From positions 134,501 through 198,500 of the forward strand of contig CAUJNA010003817.1 in assembly GCA_963377175.1 (NCBI GenBank): a stretch of DNA of 64,000 nucleotides, given 5' to 3'. Shown piece by piece: positions 1 through 11,092 of the stretch (position 1 is the first letter of the stretch; each line of letters opens with the position of its first letter). The position numbers were made by a program, and so were the translations under genes. Source of the stretch: Effrenium voratum. Its lineage: Eukaryota > Sar > Dinophyceae > Suessiales > Symbiodiniaceae. Below the pieces are notes generated by a model. The model did not search any database, was not told where the DNA came from, and saw only the letters and a list, made by a program, of their open reading frames with translations.

Positions 1-65
1 TTGAGAATGGATGGTATCGTGACATGGCAAGAGTGTGGTGGGGAGCGAAGAAACAACCAGGTGTG

Positions 66-290
66 TCATGGTCCAAAAATATCTTTGTCGGCTATGGTCA
101 CGGCTCCCTCAATAGATGACCATCCCTGCCATACCCAAGCCAAAGGGAAGTTTGGACGATGGTACGCAATGAAACCCCATGACGTGCCACCAACGTTTCC
201 AATGTTCAGACCTGAGCCCCAGATCTCTCGCATGTAAGTGCCACAGTACTCAAGAACCCTAGCGCCTCCCTTCAAATCGTAGTGCAAGCT
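66..290 (-). CDS. possible terminal exon, unknown protein
   Basis: A minus-strand open stretch of about 70 residues with protein-like composition, rich in G, W and aromatic residues (it contains EYCGTYMREIWGSG and SWGFIAYHRPNFPLAW) and ending at a TGA at 66-68. I do not recognise the family. No convincing acceptor was identified, so the upstream limit is arbitrary. It may be a C-terminal exon or a chance frame. Confidence 0.28.
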   Translation of the reverse strand, partial: SLHYDLKGGARVLEYCGTYMREIWGSGLNIGNVGGTSWGFIAYHRPNFPLAWVWQGWSSIEGAVTIADKDIFGP

Positions 291-3200
291 TACTCGTGAG
301 GCTCGAGCTCTTGGTAGCTGAGCTTGCCATCTCCTCAGCACGCCGACCCTGGGGTCTGTCGATAACCCATGGCGCTCCGCTTGGGTTGGGACCGTCCCCC
401 AACAACACACCTCTCCTGCGCAACCTCTGCAACCCTTGCGGACCTTGCCAGAAGGAGAAATCCCCAAAAGGGCCTTCATGGGTGAGCTCGTCCCTGTGCT
501 GACAAGAAGCCATTTCGGTCAATCTGATTCCAGGCAGCTTCTGCCTTGGAAACGGAAGGTTGGGGCGCAGTGGTATCAGTGTATTGTGTCTTCGAAGGGA
601 AATCAAGAGGTTTTCTGAGACACACCCAGATGAGCGAGTTCTAAGGTCAATCAATGCGGGGTCTGACTGCGACTTCTTGAACCCATGCGTTTGGCATCGA
701 CTTGTGGGGTATTCAGTGACCTTGGTACGAACCATGTCTGCCTTCGTCCGTCCAAGGACTGATTGCCCTCCTCTCAACAAGAAATCAACCACTATCATTC
801 CGTCACAAGTGCCGTCCAGTGGGGAGACATTGACAGCATCACATGTGCGCCTCCTCTTTCGTGGTGACATTGTCCGCCATCCTCGCATGCTAACGCCAGA
901 TGAGTCCCAAAGCATCGCAAAATTGTCAGCTGTTCATATTCTGGGCAGTGGGTGTGTATAAAAAAGGGACAACAGCTTGTCGTGCTCCCTGTGGCCTCCC
1001 CTTTTCAACGGCCGAACAAGTTCCAAGGAGGAAACCCTCAACAAAGACAAACACCCATCTACACCGAGTCTGCTCAAGGTGACTCTGTGGGTTGCTGCTA
1101 TTTCCTGGCAGGGGCAGGCTGTCACACCTGCAAAGCACTGTGCTTTCCTGCCACGGCTTCCCTGTTACAGCACCTGCTTTCAATGACCTACAGCTCAGGT
1201 AGAGCGAAACCCGAGTCACTGTGTTTTGAGTCAACCTCATGAAGAGAAACAGCCAAAAAACTCGAAAAAAGAAGTAACCAGGCACTCAGCAAGTCGGCAA
1301 CCAGGAGCTCTCCACTGGGCCCGGGCAGCATCACAGCGCTGCTGTGCCACTGGTCCGCCAGCTTCCGAGACCTCTGAGTCTGCGAGCGACCCGCGATTCG
1401 CGGGGCCCGGGAAAACGCGAATCGTGAGCGAGTCCAAGAGAGGCTTCGGCATTCTCCAAAGGCCAATATCAAGCCAAAGCTCGATTCGTTGGTTCAACTA
1501 TTGCAGGCCCAATGTTCAATCCTACCCTGGTGCTGTGGATGTTGCTTTTTTGTTGTTGTTGTTGTTTTGTTTTTTAATGTTTGGTTCAGATAATGCTAGC
1601 ATGTTGCGCTTTGTTCTTGGCTGTTGAGGAAGTGATTCGAAATGGCTTGGATGAGTGCTCCAACACTAACGCGATGTCTGCCACTTCCAACTTGAGAGCC
1701 CCTCCCGTCACATGGCAGGAGCCTCACTTTCCAATCTGGGCACCTACCCCATCTTGCCAGCGCTCGTGCGGAGTGACGCTGGAGAGATAACCATTTCCCA
1801 TCCGCAGAGCTTTCCTGGAGCTTACCCCTTTTGGGGTCCGATTCGATGACCTTGCCATCAGCCGACAACCGCAAAAGAGAACTTCGCGACTTGTTTTCTC
1901 TCGCCCGAAGATCGCAAGCCTTTCATCAGACTTGCAGGGGCCTGAGTCCTGGCCAATAAGCAAATGGTGCATTCGAAACGCTGAGCCGAGTTACTTGCCT
2001 CTGGCACAGCGAATGACCACGGAGTGACGGGGAGGAATCCCAAGTGGAGTTCTTGGGGAGAAAAGAAACTGCTCCAGCAAAATTAACGTTGCGTGTAGCA
2101 TGGCCAAACTAAAATGAACACCACTTGCGCGTCACTCGCAAACCCACACATGCTTGGCTTGCACCATGAATTCAAGGACACTGCAACAAAAGCGCCTCAC
2201 CCCTTGGACTCTTGCATTCCGGGTCGTTTCTGTTGCTCAGATCTGGTCGGAAACTGGGTCCTGCCCAAACTTACCACTATTCGGAAGTGCCGCTTCGCGC
2301 CCGTGGCAAAGAAGTCGACCGTGACCAAGTGACCAAGTGACGCCAAAATGGGGGGCATGGCCCCGGGGCAGCGCAGCTGGAATCACCTTGGGTTCTCTGC
2401 CTCGGAACAACACTCCGTGATCTGTGAGAGGGCATCATCTGGCTGGTCTTTATCGTTTCCCGCACAATGTCTGGGATGGCGACAGCCTCTGGCTGTGAAA
2501 GTGCGGTGTCAGCATCGTCCGCGAACAGCTCAAGGTCATGGCCGCCGCGTCACAGCGCGGCAGTTGGCTGCGCAGTGAAGCCACTTGCAGAATCACGGCA
2601 CTCGAAGACTCCTCGCAGACGAACAGCAGACTCCGCTTCGTTGGATTCTCCGCGCAATGTCCGGCCAAGGTCATACGGCGCTTTCATAGTCATCGGTGCC
2701 GAGTGCGTCGGCACTGGCCCTTCATTCTCAGGTTTGTCAATGTGCGCTGAGATTAGAAGATACTGTCGTCAGTGCCTCCGCAACGTTGGTACTGGCATCC
2801 GTGCATGTGGGATCCATTGTACCTGGCACTGTGTACCGCCATGCCCATCTCTTTCGACGCCATGTCCTTCAGCTTGCAAATACTGAGATCTTTGACGTAG
2901 TTCAATCCTTCTGAGAAAGGCGAGGGTTCGGCCTGTCAAACTTGGTGATCTTATTCAGTGCTGCGACCTCTGTCTTCCTGCTTCCTGGAGAGCGAGATCC
3001 AGGCTCACGCCTGCACGCTCAAGCAAACCCCCGCCCGCCGAGACATGCCCGCGTGCTCACCAGCGGCGCCCAGGGCGGAAAGACATACAGCGCAATATGC
3101 CACGGCAGATGAGTAAAACTTCAAGAGACTGAGAAAGGTTACATTTTGTGCAAATGAATGGATGTCATTCATCTCTGCTCACTTTGCCGGCACCTGAGCT

Positions 3201-3650
3201 TCAGGCAAGGCATTCTCGTACTGAGTCAGGTAGGACGCGTAGTTAAAGTTTGTAGACCTGAGAGCGGGAGGGTTCCAAACCAAATGCCTCCCAAAGGTGC
3301 TTGGAACACAACAAAGGCCTCCGGCCTAACGTCTCTCACCCAGAAGCCGCTTGTTGGTCTGGTCCGTTCGACTGCATAAGGGTGTTGTCTGAAAATGGGG
3401 ACCCAAGAAAAAGCAATAGTTTGCTGCTGGCGTCCTTTTGGGCTCCTTTGGGGTTCCTTTTAGGTTTCCTTTAGAACACTCAATATTGAGGGGGATCTCC
3501 AAAAAAAGCACCTGGCAGCTTTCTCACCTCGCACGAGTTCGTCTTGAGCAATTTGCCAACCAAGCTTTATACATTGCATGCAAGCGCATTGACTCCTCTG
3601 ATTTGCAGGGTCATTCAGATCAGCTAATCCAGAGTGAGTTGGGGTAGATG
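291..3650. other. no supportable gene
   Basis: Several frames of 60-220 codons are open on both strands (the longest is minus 259-915), but none shows a recognisable motif, consistent splice sites or repeats. I see no RNA gene. A stretch at about 3370-3500, with CCTTTTGG/GGTTTCC-type words, resembles short stretches near 28.99, 36.7, 37.35, 42.95 and 55.55 kb and may be a degraded dispersed repeat. Confidence 0.5.
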
Positions 3651-3840
3651 TCACCCTCGTGCTCCGATCACATCCACGTCCTCGTTGGACATCACCTCCG
3701 CTTTTTCCACACTTCCCATACCCTCCTGCTCTTCGTCCAGCTGCGCGGAGTAAGCGAATCTCTGACTGTCTTCATTCGGGGCCCACAGCCACATGATGGC
3801 CAAGAGGATAAACCTCGGAAGCCAATCACTCCAAAACATC
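3651..3840 (-). CDS. GOST 7TM gene, last exon (end of TM7 and acidic tail)
   Basis: Reading minus, the frame runs WLPRFILLAIMWLW, then APNEDSQRFAYS, then an acidic tail (DEEQEGMG...) to a TGA at 3651-3653. The hydrophobic run followed by a polar-N-x-QRFAFS-like signature is where the last helix of TMEM87/GPR107 proteins ends. The acceptor is ambiguous: AAG|AGG near 3845 is possible, paired with a GC donor in the preceding exon. An intron of about 0.9 kb separates it from the previous exon. Confidence 0.8.
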
Positions 3841-6800
3841 GTCCCCGTCCTCTTCTCACGACTGGGAGTGATTTTTAGAGGTGATGGGGAAGTTATATCT
3901 CCAACTGGAGATGTGCAAGAAGATGTGGAATGACTCGTTGAAACACCACCTCGCACAACTCATGCTTCCATATGCTCAAAAGAGAACATCTTTGAGCTGG
4001 GCATTTGCTTGTGAACGGCAAAGCATTCCCACAAATATTCACATCAAATTGGGGCTTGGCTCGCTTTTTCTAAAGCGGTGCGCGCAGAGCCGCAAGACTT
4101 TCGGCACTGTTTGTTTGAGTTTGGCAGCATTTCTACCGTCTGGCATGGCTCCTGATCTCGTGCTGAACAGGTCAATTGCCACACGCTTTCATCTCAGGCT
4201 CTCGTATCAGGCCGTATGTCGCCCACAAGTGGGCCTCGTCATGCTCTGTGCATGCTGACGCCTCTCTTCCGTTGTCGAGTTTCTGAAGCTTCCGAGTGTT
4301 GCTCACTTCGGGTTGGCATTTGGCACCCTGAGTGAAGTTTCGGAGGTCTGGAGCCCAAGCCGCAGCCAACAGGTGTTATATTGCAAACCAACATGCTCAT
4401 GTTGCAAAAAAAAACATGCTCCAGGCCCATACGCAGCTGCTTTCTGCTGGAGAAGTTGAAAGCTTCATGCGCAAACACGGTCAGGTGTCCACGACTGCGG
4501 AAACACAAGGCCCGTCGTTTGGTCGGAGAAGGGTGGCTGCTTCTTGGGTAGCCCCCGAGCTGCCTTCAAGCGGTGCGGGGAAGTGTGGTGTGCCACCTAT
4601 TAAAACACAGCACGAGTTCAGATGATTCTGGCAAGTTCAATCAGAGTGGATCTGCGATCTGTTTCCACAGGCTTGTGAGAGAACCAGCCCAGCAAGTGAA
4701 CAGCCAGATCTCTGGACTCCCCGACCTGGGAAGGCAAGCACCGCGGAGTCGCTTATTGTTGAACAAGCAGCAGGAATCCACCCTGTGGGGCGCCGTCCGT
4801 GACGAGCCATTGCTCCTGCCATCTCGCTTCGGCGTCGTTGGCGAAAACGAAGATCTGCGCTAAGAGAACCACCACGGCAAAGGTAATGGACAGCACAAGG
4901 ATCCTAGGCATTGAGCTGTCGCAGGCCAAACGGCTCACATCCTAGCTCAGGATCAAAACATCTCTCAGGACTCGGCATGTCGTTGTTTTGAAGACACCCA
5001 GAAGCAAGCTTGGCAATGTTTTGCAAGTTGTCCCCGTCAGAAATTCTCGAGGGATTGGTGGTCAACTGTATTTCAAAATGCCTCTCTAATTAATTCAAGT
5101 GGGACATGACACACTGTTGGCAGTGGAGTTGTGGGCTTGTTTGTACTCCGGAAACCGGGTGTGTGTCGGTTGGCTCGGTTCACTTGCGGAAACCTGGTGA
5201 TATTTGTGTGCCTGAGTGCGTGTACGCTTGTGGGTATCAATCTGAGTTGGCTGGGTCTTGAAAGTGAGCCACTAGCGGGCTCTCGTCGCTTGGCATTGTG
5301 TCCCGAAGTCCCGCACCTTTGTGGACCTAGCAGGCCATATCAGTGCTTGATTGTTTTGGACGGTAGTTACTTCTGTTTTTTGCGGGTTTCCGGACAGGGA
5401 AACCAAAGGGGAGCTGAGTGTTTGTGTCGCCAAGACTCCACCAGAGCCGCTTGAAGAGCGCGAGCTTGGCTTTCTGGCCCTGTGCCTCCAAAGTCTCCAT
5501 GAGATTTGTGAGGGCTGAGAAAATCCAGTAAAAGATGCCACCGTTCATCATGGACACCGGAAGAAGGCAAAGAAGCACGAAAGGAATTGGCACTGACTGC
5601 GTGTGCCGGAAGGACAGCACTACTTCCCGCACCACATTCAGGATGATGTACACTATGGAAATGCAGGAAATGCGGCAGATCGTTCCGCCATCCAAGATGG
5701 GCTTGGTCACTCCCCAGCCCAAGCACGCCGATAGAACCAGCATGTAAGAAAGCGTCGACTTTGTGACAGATACCAAAACCGAGATGGAAAAGAATGGCTT
5801 GCTTGCTAGTCCATCCTTGTTCCAGGCTGAGAGGTAGAAAAACCACACTGCGCTTTCAAGGATGCCCAGGAAGGTGACAAAGCCAATGGCCAGGTGTATG
5901 TTGAAGAGAACCTTCCACCATCTCAGACACAAAAGGCTCCAAACCAGGAAGATTCCCAGGCACAGAGCGGCGAGAATGCCGTAGAAGGGCATCTTCTGAT
6001 ACTCATTGCCGGGCAAAAAGCCATGGGAGTTCCTCACGACCACTTCCCCGCTGATGGTGGCCTTGTCGAAGCTGCCGCAGTTGGAGAGGACCAAGAAGTA
6101 CACACCTCCGCAGTCGAAACTCTCTGAACTGAGAACAACACAAACTCGTTGATTTCCCTTCTGCTTCTTTAAGTGGGGGTTGGCGTTTGCAACCTGTTCT
6201 TTTGGAACGAAGTCTCACCTCTTCCTTGAACAAGCTGCTTCTCATCGGGTTCCTTCTGGTAAAAGCTCACCTGGTGGCGGTAGACATGCACGGACTCCAG
6301 AGACTGGCCCGGAGAACGTTTCAGGATCAAATGATCCTCTTTCTTGCTGAGGCCTTGTTGGACATCCTCCGTGTTGGAGCACATCCGACTGGTGTCCACC
6401 AGATTCCACAAATCTTCATACCTAATCATGTGGATCTGGAACCCCTGGTAGCCCTGACAGGTGGAAAACCAACTGTTTGCGATTTGAACACATGAATCAC
6501 ATGAAACAAATATCCCCAGTGGAACCTCAACATCTTTTGCTTCCCGTGACACACCGGTCTCTGTAAACCTGTAAGCCGGACTTTTCTTGCTGGTGCCCAG
6601 CAGGGTCCCTGAGACATGGAATCGGACACTCGTTGCCATTCCCTATCACATCCTTTTAGGCCGCTTCATTATCCCAACACCAAAAGCTCAACACATTCCC
6701 TGCCTACCTGGCCATAGGTCAAAGCCAAATCGTACCCCCAGTGAACATCCCAATCCCCACTAAAATAGGTCCGAAAATGGTGAATTCACCTACCAATAAC

Positions 6801-7046
6801 CACTATGGGGTACCCCAAAACGTTTTTGACCACCACAGCCACCCAAAACTCAAAACATTCCCTGCCTATCGCGCCAGATGGCCAAGTTCTTTGGTCAGCC
6901 CTGCCTTGAGGGACTCATCGCTCTTTGCCGGATCTGTGGATGTCACTGTGAGCCCCCGGAACTCCACGTAGGGCGGGGCCTTGGTGACGTTGGGGGTCTG
7001 GCCCTCCGCGGACAGGAAGTACACATACAGCAGGTTCCTTCGCTTG
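3651..7046 (-). CDS. GOST-type seven-transmembrane protein gene (TMEM87/GPR107-like), multi-exon
   Basis: At least four minus-strand exons (about 6453-6219, 6123-5442, 4903-4765 and 3840-3651) join into the C-terminal two thirds of a GOST/Lung-7TM protein: a Cys-containing ectodomain end, seven hydrophobic helices and an acidic cytoplasmic tail ending at TGA 3651-3653. Known members sit in Golgi/endosomal or plasma membranes and act in membrane trafficking or mechanosensation; that role is inferred by family. Two junctions are in phase: 6219 to 6123 (GAG|GTGAGA donor; the split codon reads Glu) and 5442 to 4903 (TG|GTGGAG donor, CTAG|G acceptor; the split codon reads Trp). The signal-peptide exon is not identified. 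Exon 6873-7046 may also belong. Confidence 0.85.
4765..4903 (-). CDS. GOST 7TM gene, exon with a late helix
   Basis: The exon begins after CTAG| at 4904 and encodes a strongly hydrophobic helix (ILVLSITFAVVVLLAQIFVF) followed by ANDAEARWQEQWLVTDG. The W...QW...DG spacing matches the loop before the final helix in TMEM87-type proteins. The 5' junction completes the codon left open by the exon ending at 5442. The 3' end is uncertain; a GC donor after the GGC of TDG would fit phase 0. Confidence 0.8.
5442..6123 (-). CDS. GOST 7TM gene, large exon (ectodomain end plus about five helices)
   Basis: A 682-nt open exon. It starts with CGGVYFLVLSNC, the Cys-bounded end of the lumenal GOST domain, then a short linker and NSHGFLPGNEYQKMPFYG, where helix 1 begins. 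Five or so hydrophobic segments follow, including WWKVLFNIHLAIGFVTFLGI and ESAVWFFYL, typical of the family core. It ends KLALFKRLW at a GTGGAG donor. Apart from compatible splice sites it contains no frameshift or stop, so the gene looks intact here. Confidence 0.88.
6219..6453 (-). CDS. GOST 7TM gene, ectodomain exon
   Basis: The exon starts after CTGTCAG| and reads GYQGFQIHMIRYEDLWNLVD..., continuing to DEKQLVQGR before a GTGAGA donor. Charged, with one Cys and no hydrophobic segment, as expected for the variable lumenal part. The donor is phase 1 and fits the next exon exactly. The same frame stays open upstream to about 6640, so the true 5' limit could be farther out. Confidence 0.7.
6709..6841. 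mobile_element. introner-like element, copy A
   Basis: A full-length member of the dispersed family: it begins TGGCCATAGGTCAAA, has the core CCCCACTAAAATAGG and GAATTCACCTACC, and ends TTTTTGACCACCACAGCCAC, the near inverse of its start. It lies between two minus-strand exons, so it is intronic. It is bracketed by two imperfect copies of a 28-bp sequence (6679-6707 and 6842-6869, sharing CATTCCCTGCCTA). Confidence 0.8.
6873..7046 (-). CDS. probable upstream exon (GOST gene or a neighbour)
   Basis: After an acceptor-like ATCAAG|, the minus strand reads RRNLLYVYFLSAEGQTPN, then PPYVEFRGLTVTSTD, then DESLKAGLTKELGHLA, a clearly protein-like run. It lies upstream of the GOST ectodomain exon and is separated from it by an introner-bearing intron. 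Whether it is the N-terminal region of the same protein is not shown. The 3' end lacks a GT; a GC or GA donor near 6872 would be needed. Confidence 0.5.
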
Positions 7047-7340
7047 ATCCCCCAAATATGTATATATAAATAAATATGTATGTTTCTGTGTTTTCACCGT
7101 ATATATATATACCTTGGAAACGATTGCAGGAGTTTAACTCATGCCTACGGAATGTAGGAGTTTTACTCCCATGCAGGAGTTTTACTTTCAGGCTGAAATC
7201 ATCAGGTTGCTCCTGGCTCGAGGGGGAAGGGAGGGCAGCAATTTAATCAGTTTATCGTGCGTGCACGTAACATTGCATTGTTTGGTTGCAGGCTTCATGA
7301 GCGCCCTTTTTCTAAAAGATCGCTAATCACATTGAAACTG
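7047..7340. other. AT-rich spacer with a short TATA microsatellite
   Basis: Holds TATATATATA tracts around 7055-7110 and repeated AGGAGTTTTACT words at 7130-7190. No gene signal is visible. Confidence 0.5.
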
Positions 7341-7656
7341 GCTCTGAAAATTAACAAACATATGCATGCATGCATAGATGCATCCAGGGGCAAGGTTCGG
7401 GTTGATGCCATGGTGGGATGTTGAAGGCCCTTCGGAAAAGCTCGCTACTCAGATCGCATGCGCATGTGCACACATGCAACGCATGCATGTTGCATTTTAC
7501 AATCATACGATCGCTCAGGGAAACGGGATCTTCAACTGACACAATGCGATCTGCCACTCATGCATGCATGCACGCACATGGTGTGGTATCTGCCTTTGGC
7601 ACAGCACACGCATGCAATTTTTGTTTGCATGCACGAATGCATATGTTAACTTGCAG

Positions 7657-10332
7657 GACTTCTACACCGACTACCGCAAGACAAAGTGACTTCCGCTGGA
7701 ACCGGATGGCGTTCTTGGCCCAAAAGCAGGGACCAAGCTCACACGCTCGCTGGTGGACGGCGCAGACCCCCCGGCATGTTTTCATCCCAAAACGGCTAGC
7801 TCTTACTGCAGTAATCCATCGTATCAGCGAAGCTTGGGGTTTGGGGTTTGCGTTTGCACTTACTGCGATCAATGTGACGGATTAATTTGTTTGCAGTCAC
7901 ACGCTACGCACACACACACACACATGTTACGCTGCCAGGCGCCGGTGGAGTTCTCCTTCGCGGATGTTCATGCAGAGAAGGGCATCAGTGAGGACATGGC
8001 GCACCCGTCCTGTTTGCTGTGTGCGTATTAATTGCCGCTCACCCCGCATTCCCCCTCCCTCCCTCGTTCCCAGCATTCACAGTCCACACACGTTGGGTTC
8101 AGTACGGAGTGAGTTACTCTAGCTGCAAATGATAGCACGGGCATGCGTGGTGATACGTCGACGGCATGCGTGTGGGGGGCGCCAGACGCAAAAAGACGTG
8201 AACACACGCTTCCTCACGCAGTGGCTGCCAAGCTTTGCGCTGGACGTGCCAACGGCGTGACCGATCGAATTGCCTCCGTGCGTCTGATGTTTTTTGTTGG
8301 TCGATGCGTGTGTGGCCTAGCACTCAGGAAGCTCTGGCGGAGGCGGCCGTCGAAATGCGGCTGGTGAGCAGCAAGAAGGTTACCTCTGATGCGCTGGAGA
8401 GATGTGGGCTTGCTTATTTAATCAACGATTTGCCCCAAGCAACATTGCAATCAAAAAGAAACACATCACACGCGCGCAGGCATGTTGCAATTTGAAGTAG
8501 AATGATTGAAATGTTCACATGCAACGCGCACACAACATGCACGCACGCACGCAGTGCGTACTGCGGCTGTCACCCAACGCTGCGTGGACAGGAGTGGGCA
8601 CAGACAGGGCAACCTGCGCCACGCCCTTGCGAGCAAGATCTTGGCGAACTACGCCAACCGAAAATCTGCGAGGCCCACGTGCGCATGCGCTTACCCAATC
8701 TCATCGCACGCGCGCCTCACGCATGCATGTGTGCAGCATGTACGCACAACACGCACGCCGGGAACACTTTGAAGCAAGCGGCCAGGTCCAAAGAGGGCAA
8801 CACGCACAGACTGCCCTGCAGAAAGTTAGAAGGCTGAGGGCTGAAGAAGGCGGATGCCTTGGTGAAGAAGGCTGAGGAGAGCTGAAGAAAGTTGAGGAGC
8901 TGGCGCTTGATAAAGAAAGCGGCTGCCTTGGTGAAGAAGGCTGAGGAGCTGAAGAAAGCTGAGGAGCTGAAGGAGCTGCAAAAAGCTGAGGAGCTGGAGA
9001 AAGTGGACTTGGTGAAGAAAGCTGAGGAGCTGAAGAAAGCTGAGGAGCGGAATAAGCTTCAGAAGGCGGAGGAGCTGAAGCTGAGGAGCTGAAGGAGAGG
9101 AGAGAAGCTGGGTTGCTGTGAAGAGGCCGTCAAGAAGTTGGAGGAGGCACTGCAGAAAGCAATTGCAGCGAAGAATGCTGCCTTAGAGGGGTGCAAAGCC
9201 GATGATGCTGAGAAGCTGCCGACAAGCGCCAGCTGGAGATGGAGCGGAAGAAGCGCGATCCCCACGCCCGCTACATGCGCTACTACAGGTCCGTCCGAAG
9301 CCGGCGCCCTAATGCATGCGTGTAAGACATGTTGATAAGCAAGCATGCATGCACACGTGCGCAGGCATGTGCGCACGCACACACGCCATGCGCTCAGACC
9401 CCAAGACACCGCTGGAGCTGATGAGCCGTGAGGCGCACGGAAGCGCCTTGTCCGCAGACTACAAGTTTCATATGCGTCGAACACTTGCACACATGCATGA
9501 TTCGTGCATGATCATGCACGCATGCATGAATGCATATGATGAATGCGCCTGTTCACAGGGATGCGTGTGAGATTACACGCCGCTACACTCACATGATTGC
9601 ATCATGCGCAAGGCTCCAGCTTGAACTCCGTGTGACGCATGGGCAGCGTGCGCTGGGCAGTGGGCGAAGAGCACGTTTCTGGAGCAGAAACGTAGGCGAC
9701 AGGCATCGCTCCACCAGCGTGGCACAAGGCGCTGGTTGACGGTGTCGGAGATGGATGGACGAGATGTTTGGGGAGCCTTCCGCGTCTCAGTCATTTCCTG
9801 ACCCTGCTAAACAACCGCGAGGTGGATGAGCACTGTGAGGAGGTGGACAGGCTCTTCAGCTGCCTTGATGGCGGGCGGAGCTCCAGCAGCAGCAGTTCGA
9901 GGGCCAAAGCCAAGGCCAAGAAGCAGAAGCGGGGCAGCCATCAGACTGCGGGCAACTCAATGCATCGCATGGCTTGGCTAGCAGCAGATCAGGAGAAGAC
10001 AAAGAAGACAAGAAGAAGAACAAGCCAGAGGCCGGCAAAGCTGATGACGAAGGGAAGGAGCTGGTGAAGTCCGCGAAGAAGGCGCTGGTGTGTGCATCGA
10101 TCATCGATTATTGAAGTCCGATATCAAAACTGCAGGCCATCGCTGGCGCCAGCTACAAGATTGCTTGGGCGATGTCCTTGCGGCCGAACATGGCCAACTT
10201 GCGAGACACTCAGATCAGAAAATTGCACCATTCACACATGTGTGATGTGACACATGCTGCAGGGCGGACAACTACGCGGGCTCGGTTGGCAAGGACATTG
10301 ACCAGATCTCTGTGTCCACACCTTTGAAACAG
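7657..10332 (+). CDS. multi-exon gene, K/E-rich coiled-coil protein, possibly decayed
   Basis: Short plus-strand exon-like segments: DFYTDYRKTK (7657, GT donor), APVEFSFADVHAEKGISED (7939-8011), TQEALAEAAVEMRL (8321-8363) joining in phase to GNLRHALASKILANYANRKS (8608-8672; AG|G acceptor and GC donor). Next come a lysine/glutamate heptad-like run (KKAEELKKAEE repeats, about 8850-9100), RQLEMERKKRDPHARYMRYY (about 9219-9288), DPKTPLELMSREAHG (about 9398), an S/K-rich basic stretch (9800-10090), AIAGASYKIAWAMSLRP (10136-10205) and DNYAGSVGKDIDQISVSTP (about 10266-10332). The coiled-coil part has frame jumps, for example near 8877. The family is not recognised. Confidence 0.55.
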
Positions 10333-10710
10333 GTCTGTCCTACATCAAGTTGTTCAAGTAGATTCGGGCGCAAACATGTTCTGGGAAACCTAGTGCCCAA
10401 GTTGGCAAATCATGTCTTTGGTTTCTAGCGCTGATCCAACGAGATTAAGTGAAAACAACTTAATTGAGAATTAACACTTTCTGGTCGATGCCGGGCGTAT
10501 TGATCGAGCAACTGGGCACCCACACGCACAGGCACACGCGTGATGAGAAACCTACTTTTTGGGTTTCTTGTTGGGCTTTATCGGGGCGCATGCCTGATCC
10601 CACATCTGCCTCGCGCTCTCACAGCTTCGCGCCAGCTCGGGAGACACCTGCCACATCATCGTGCACGCAAAGCATGCAATTGACTAGTTGGGTGGTGTTG
10701 TTGACAGTAC

Positions 10711-11034
10711 TGACTAGACTGATTGATTGATTGATTGGTCGATGCACTGACGGAGTTGGTTGATTGATGTCATTGATTGACTGGTGGATCGATTGACCAA
10801 TAAATTTGTTGGCTGGTTGAATTGGCCAACGTGGACTAAATCGATTGGTCCATATTGGTCCAGTGTCTGCTTCCTGGAAAGGTGTTGCACCAACACGCAC
10901 AAAACTGTCTTCGAACAGGCTAGCGCAAAACGGCTGTCATATGTTGTTTGATTGACTGACTGACATATTCATCATTGTTTGATTGGTTGATTGGTTGATT
11001 GGTTGATTGGTTGATTGGTTGATTGGTTGATTGG

Positions 11035-11091
<57 letters not shown>

Positions 11092-11092
11092 G
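10711..11092 (+). repeat. TTGA / TTGATTGG microsatellite cluster
   Basis: Scattered TTGATTGATTGG words at 10711-10870, then an uninterrupted array at about 10977-11092: TTGATTGG units followed by pure TTGA units. The change of unit inside one array suggests spread of a variant repeat. Confidence 0.9.

Noticed and set aside
259..915. 218-codon minus-strand ORF
   Set aside because: No motif; composition is proline/arginine-rich in a manner typical of antisense or chance frames, and a more protein-like frame overlaps part of it.
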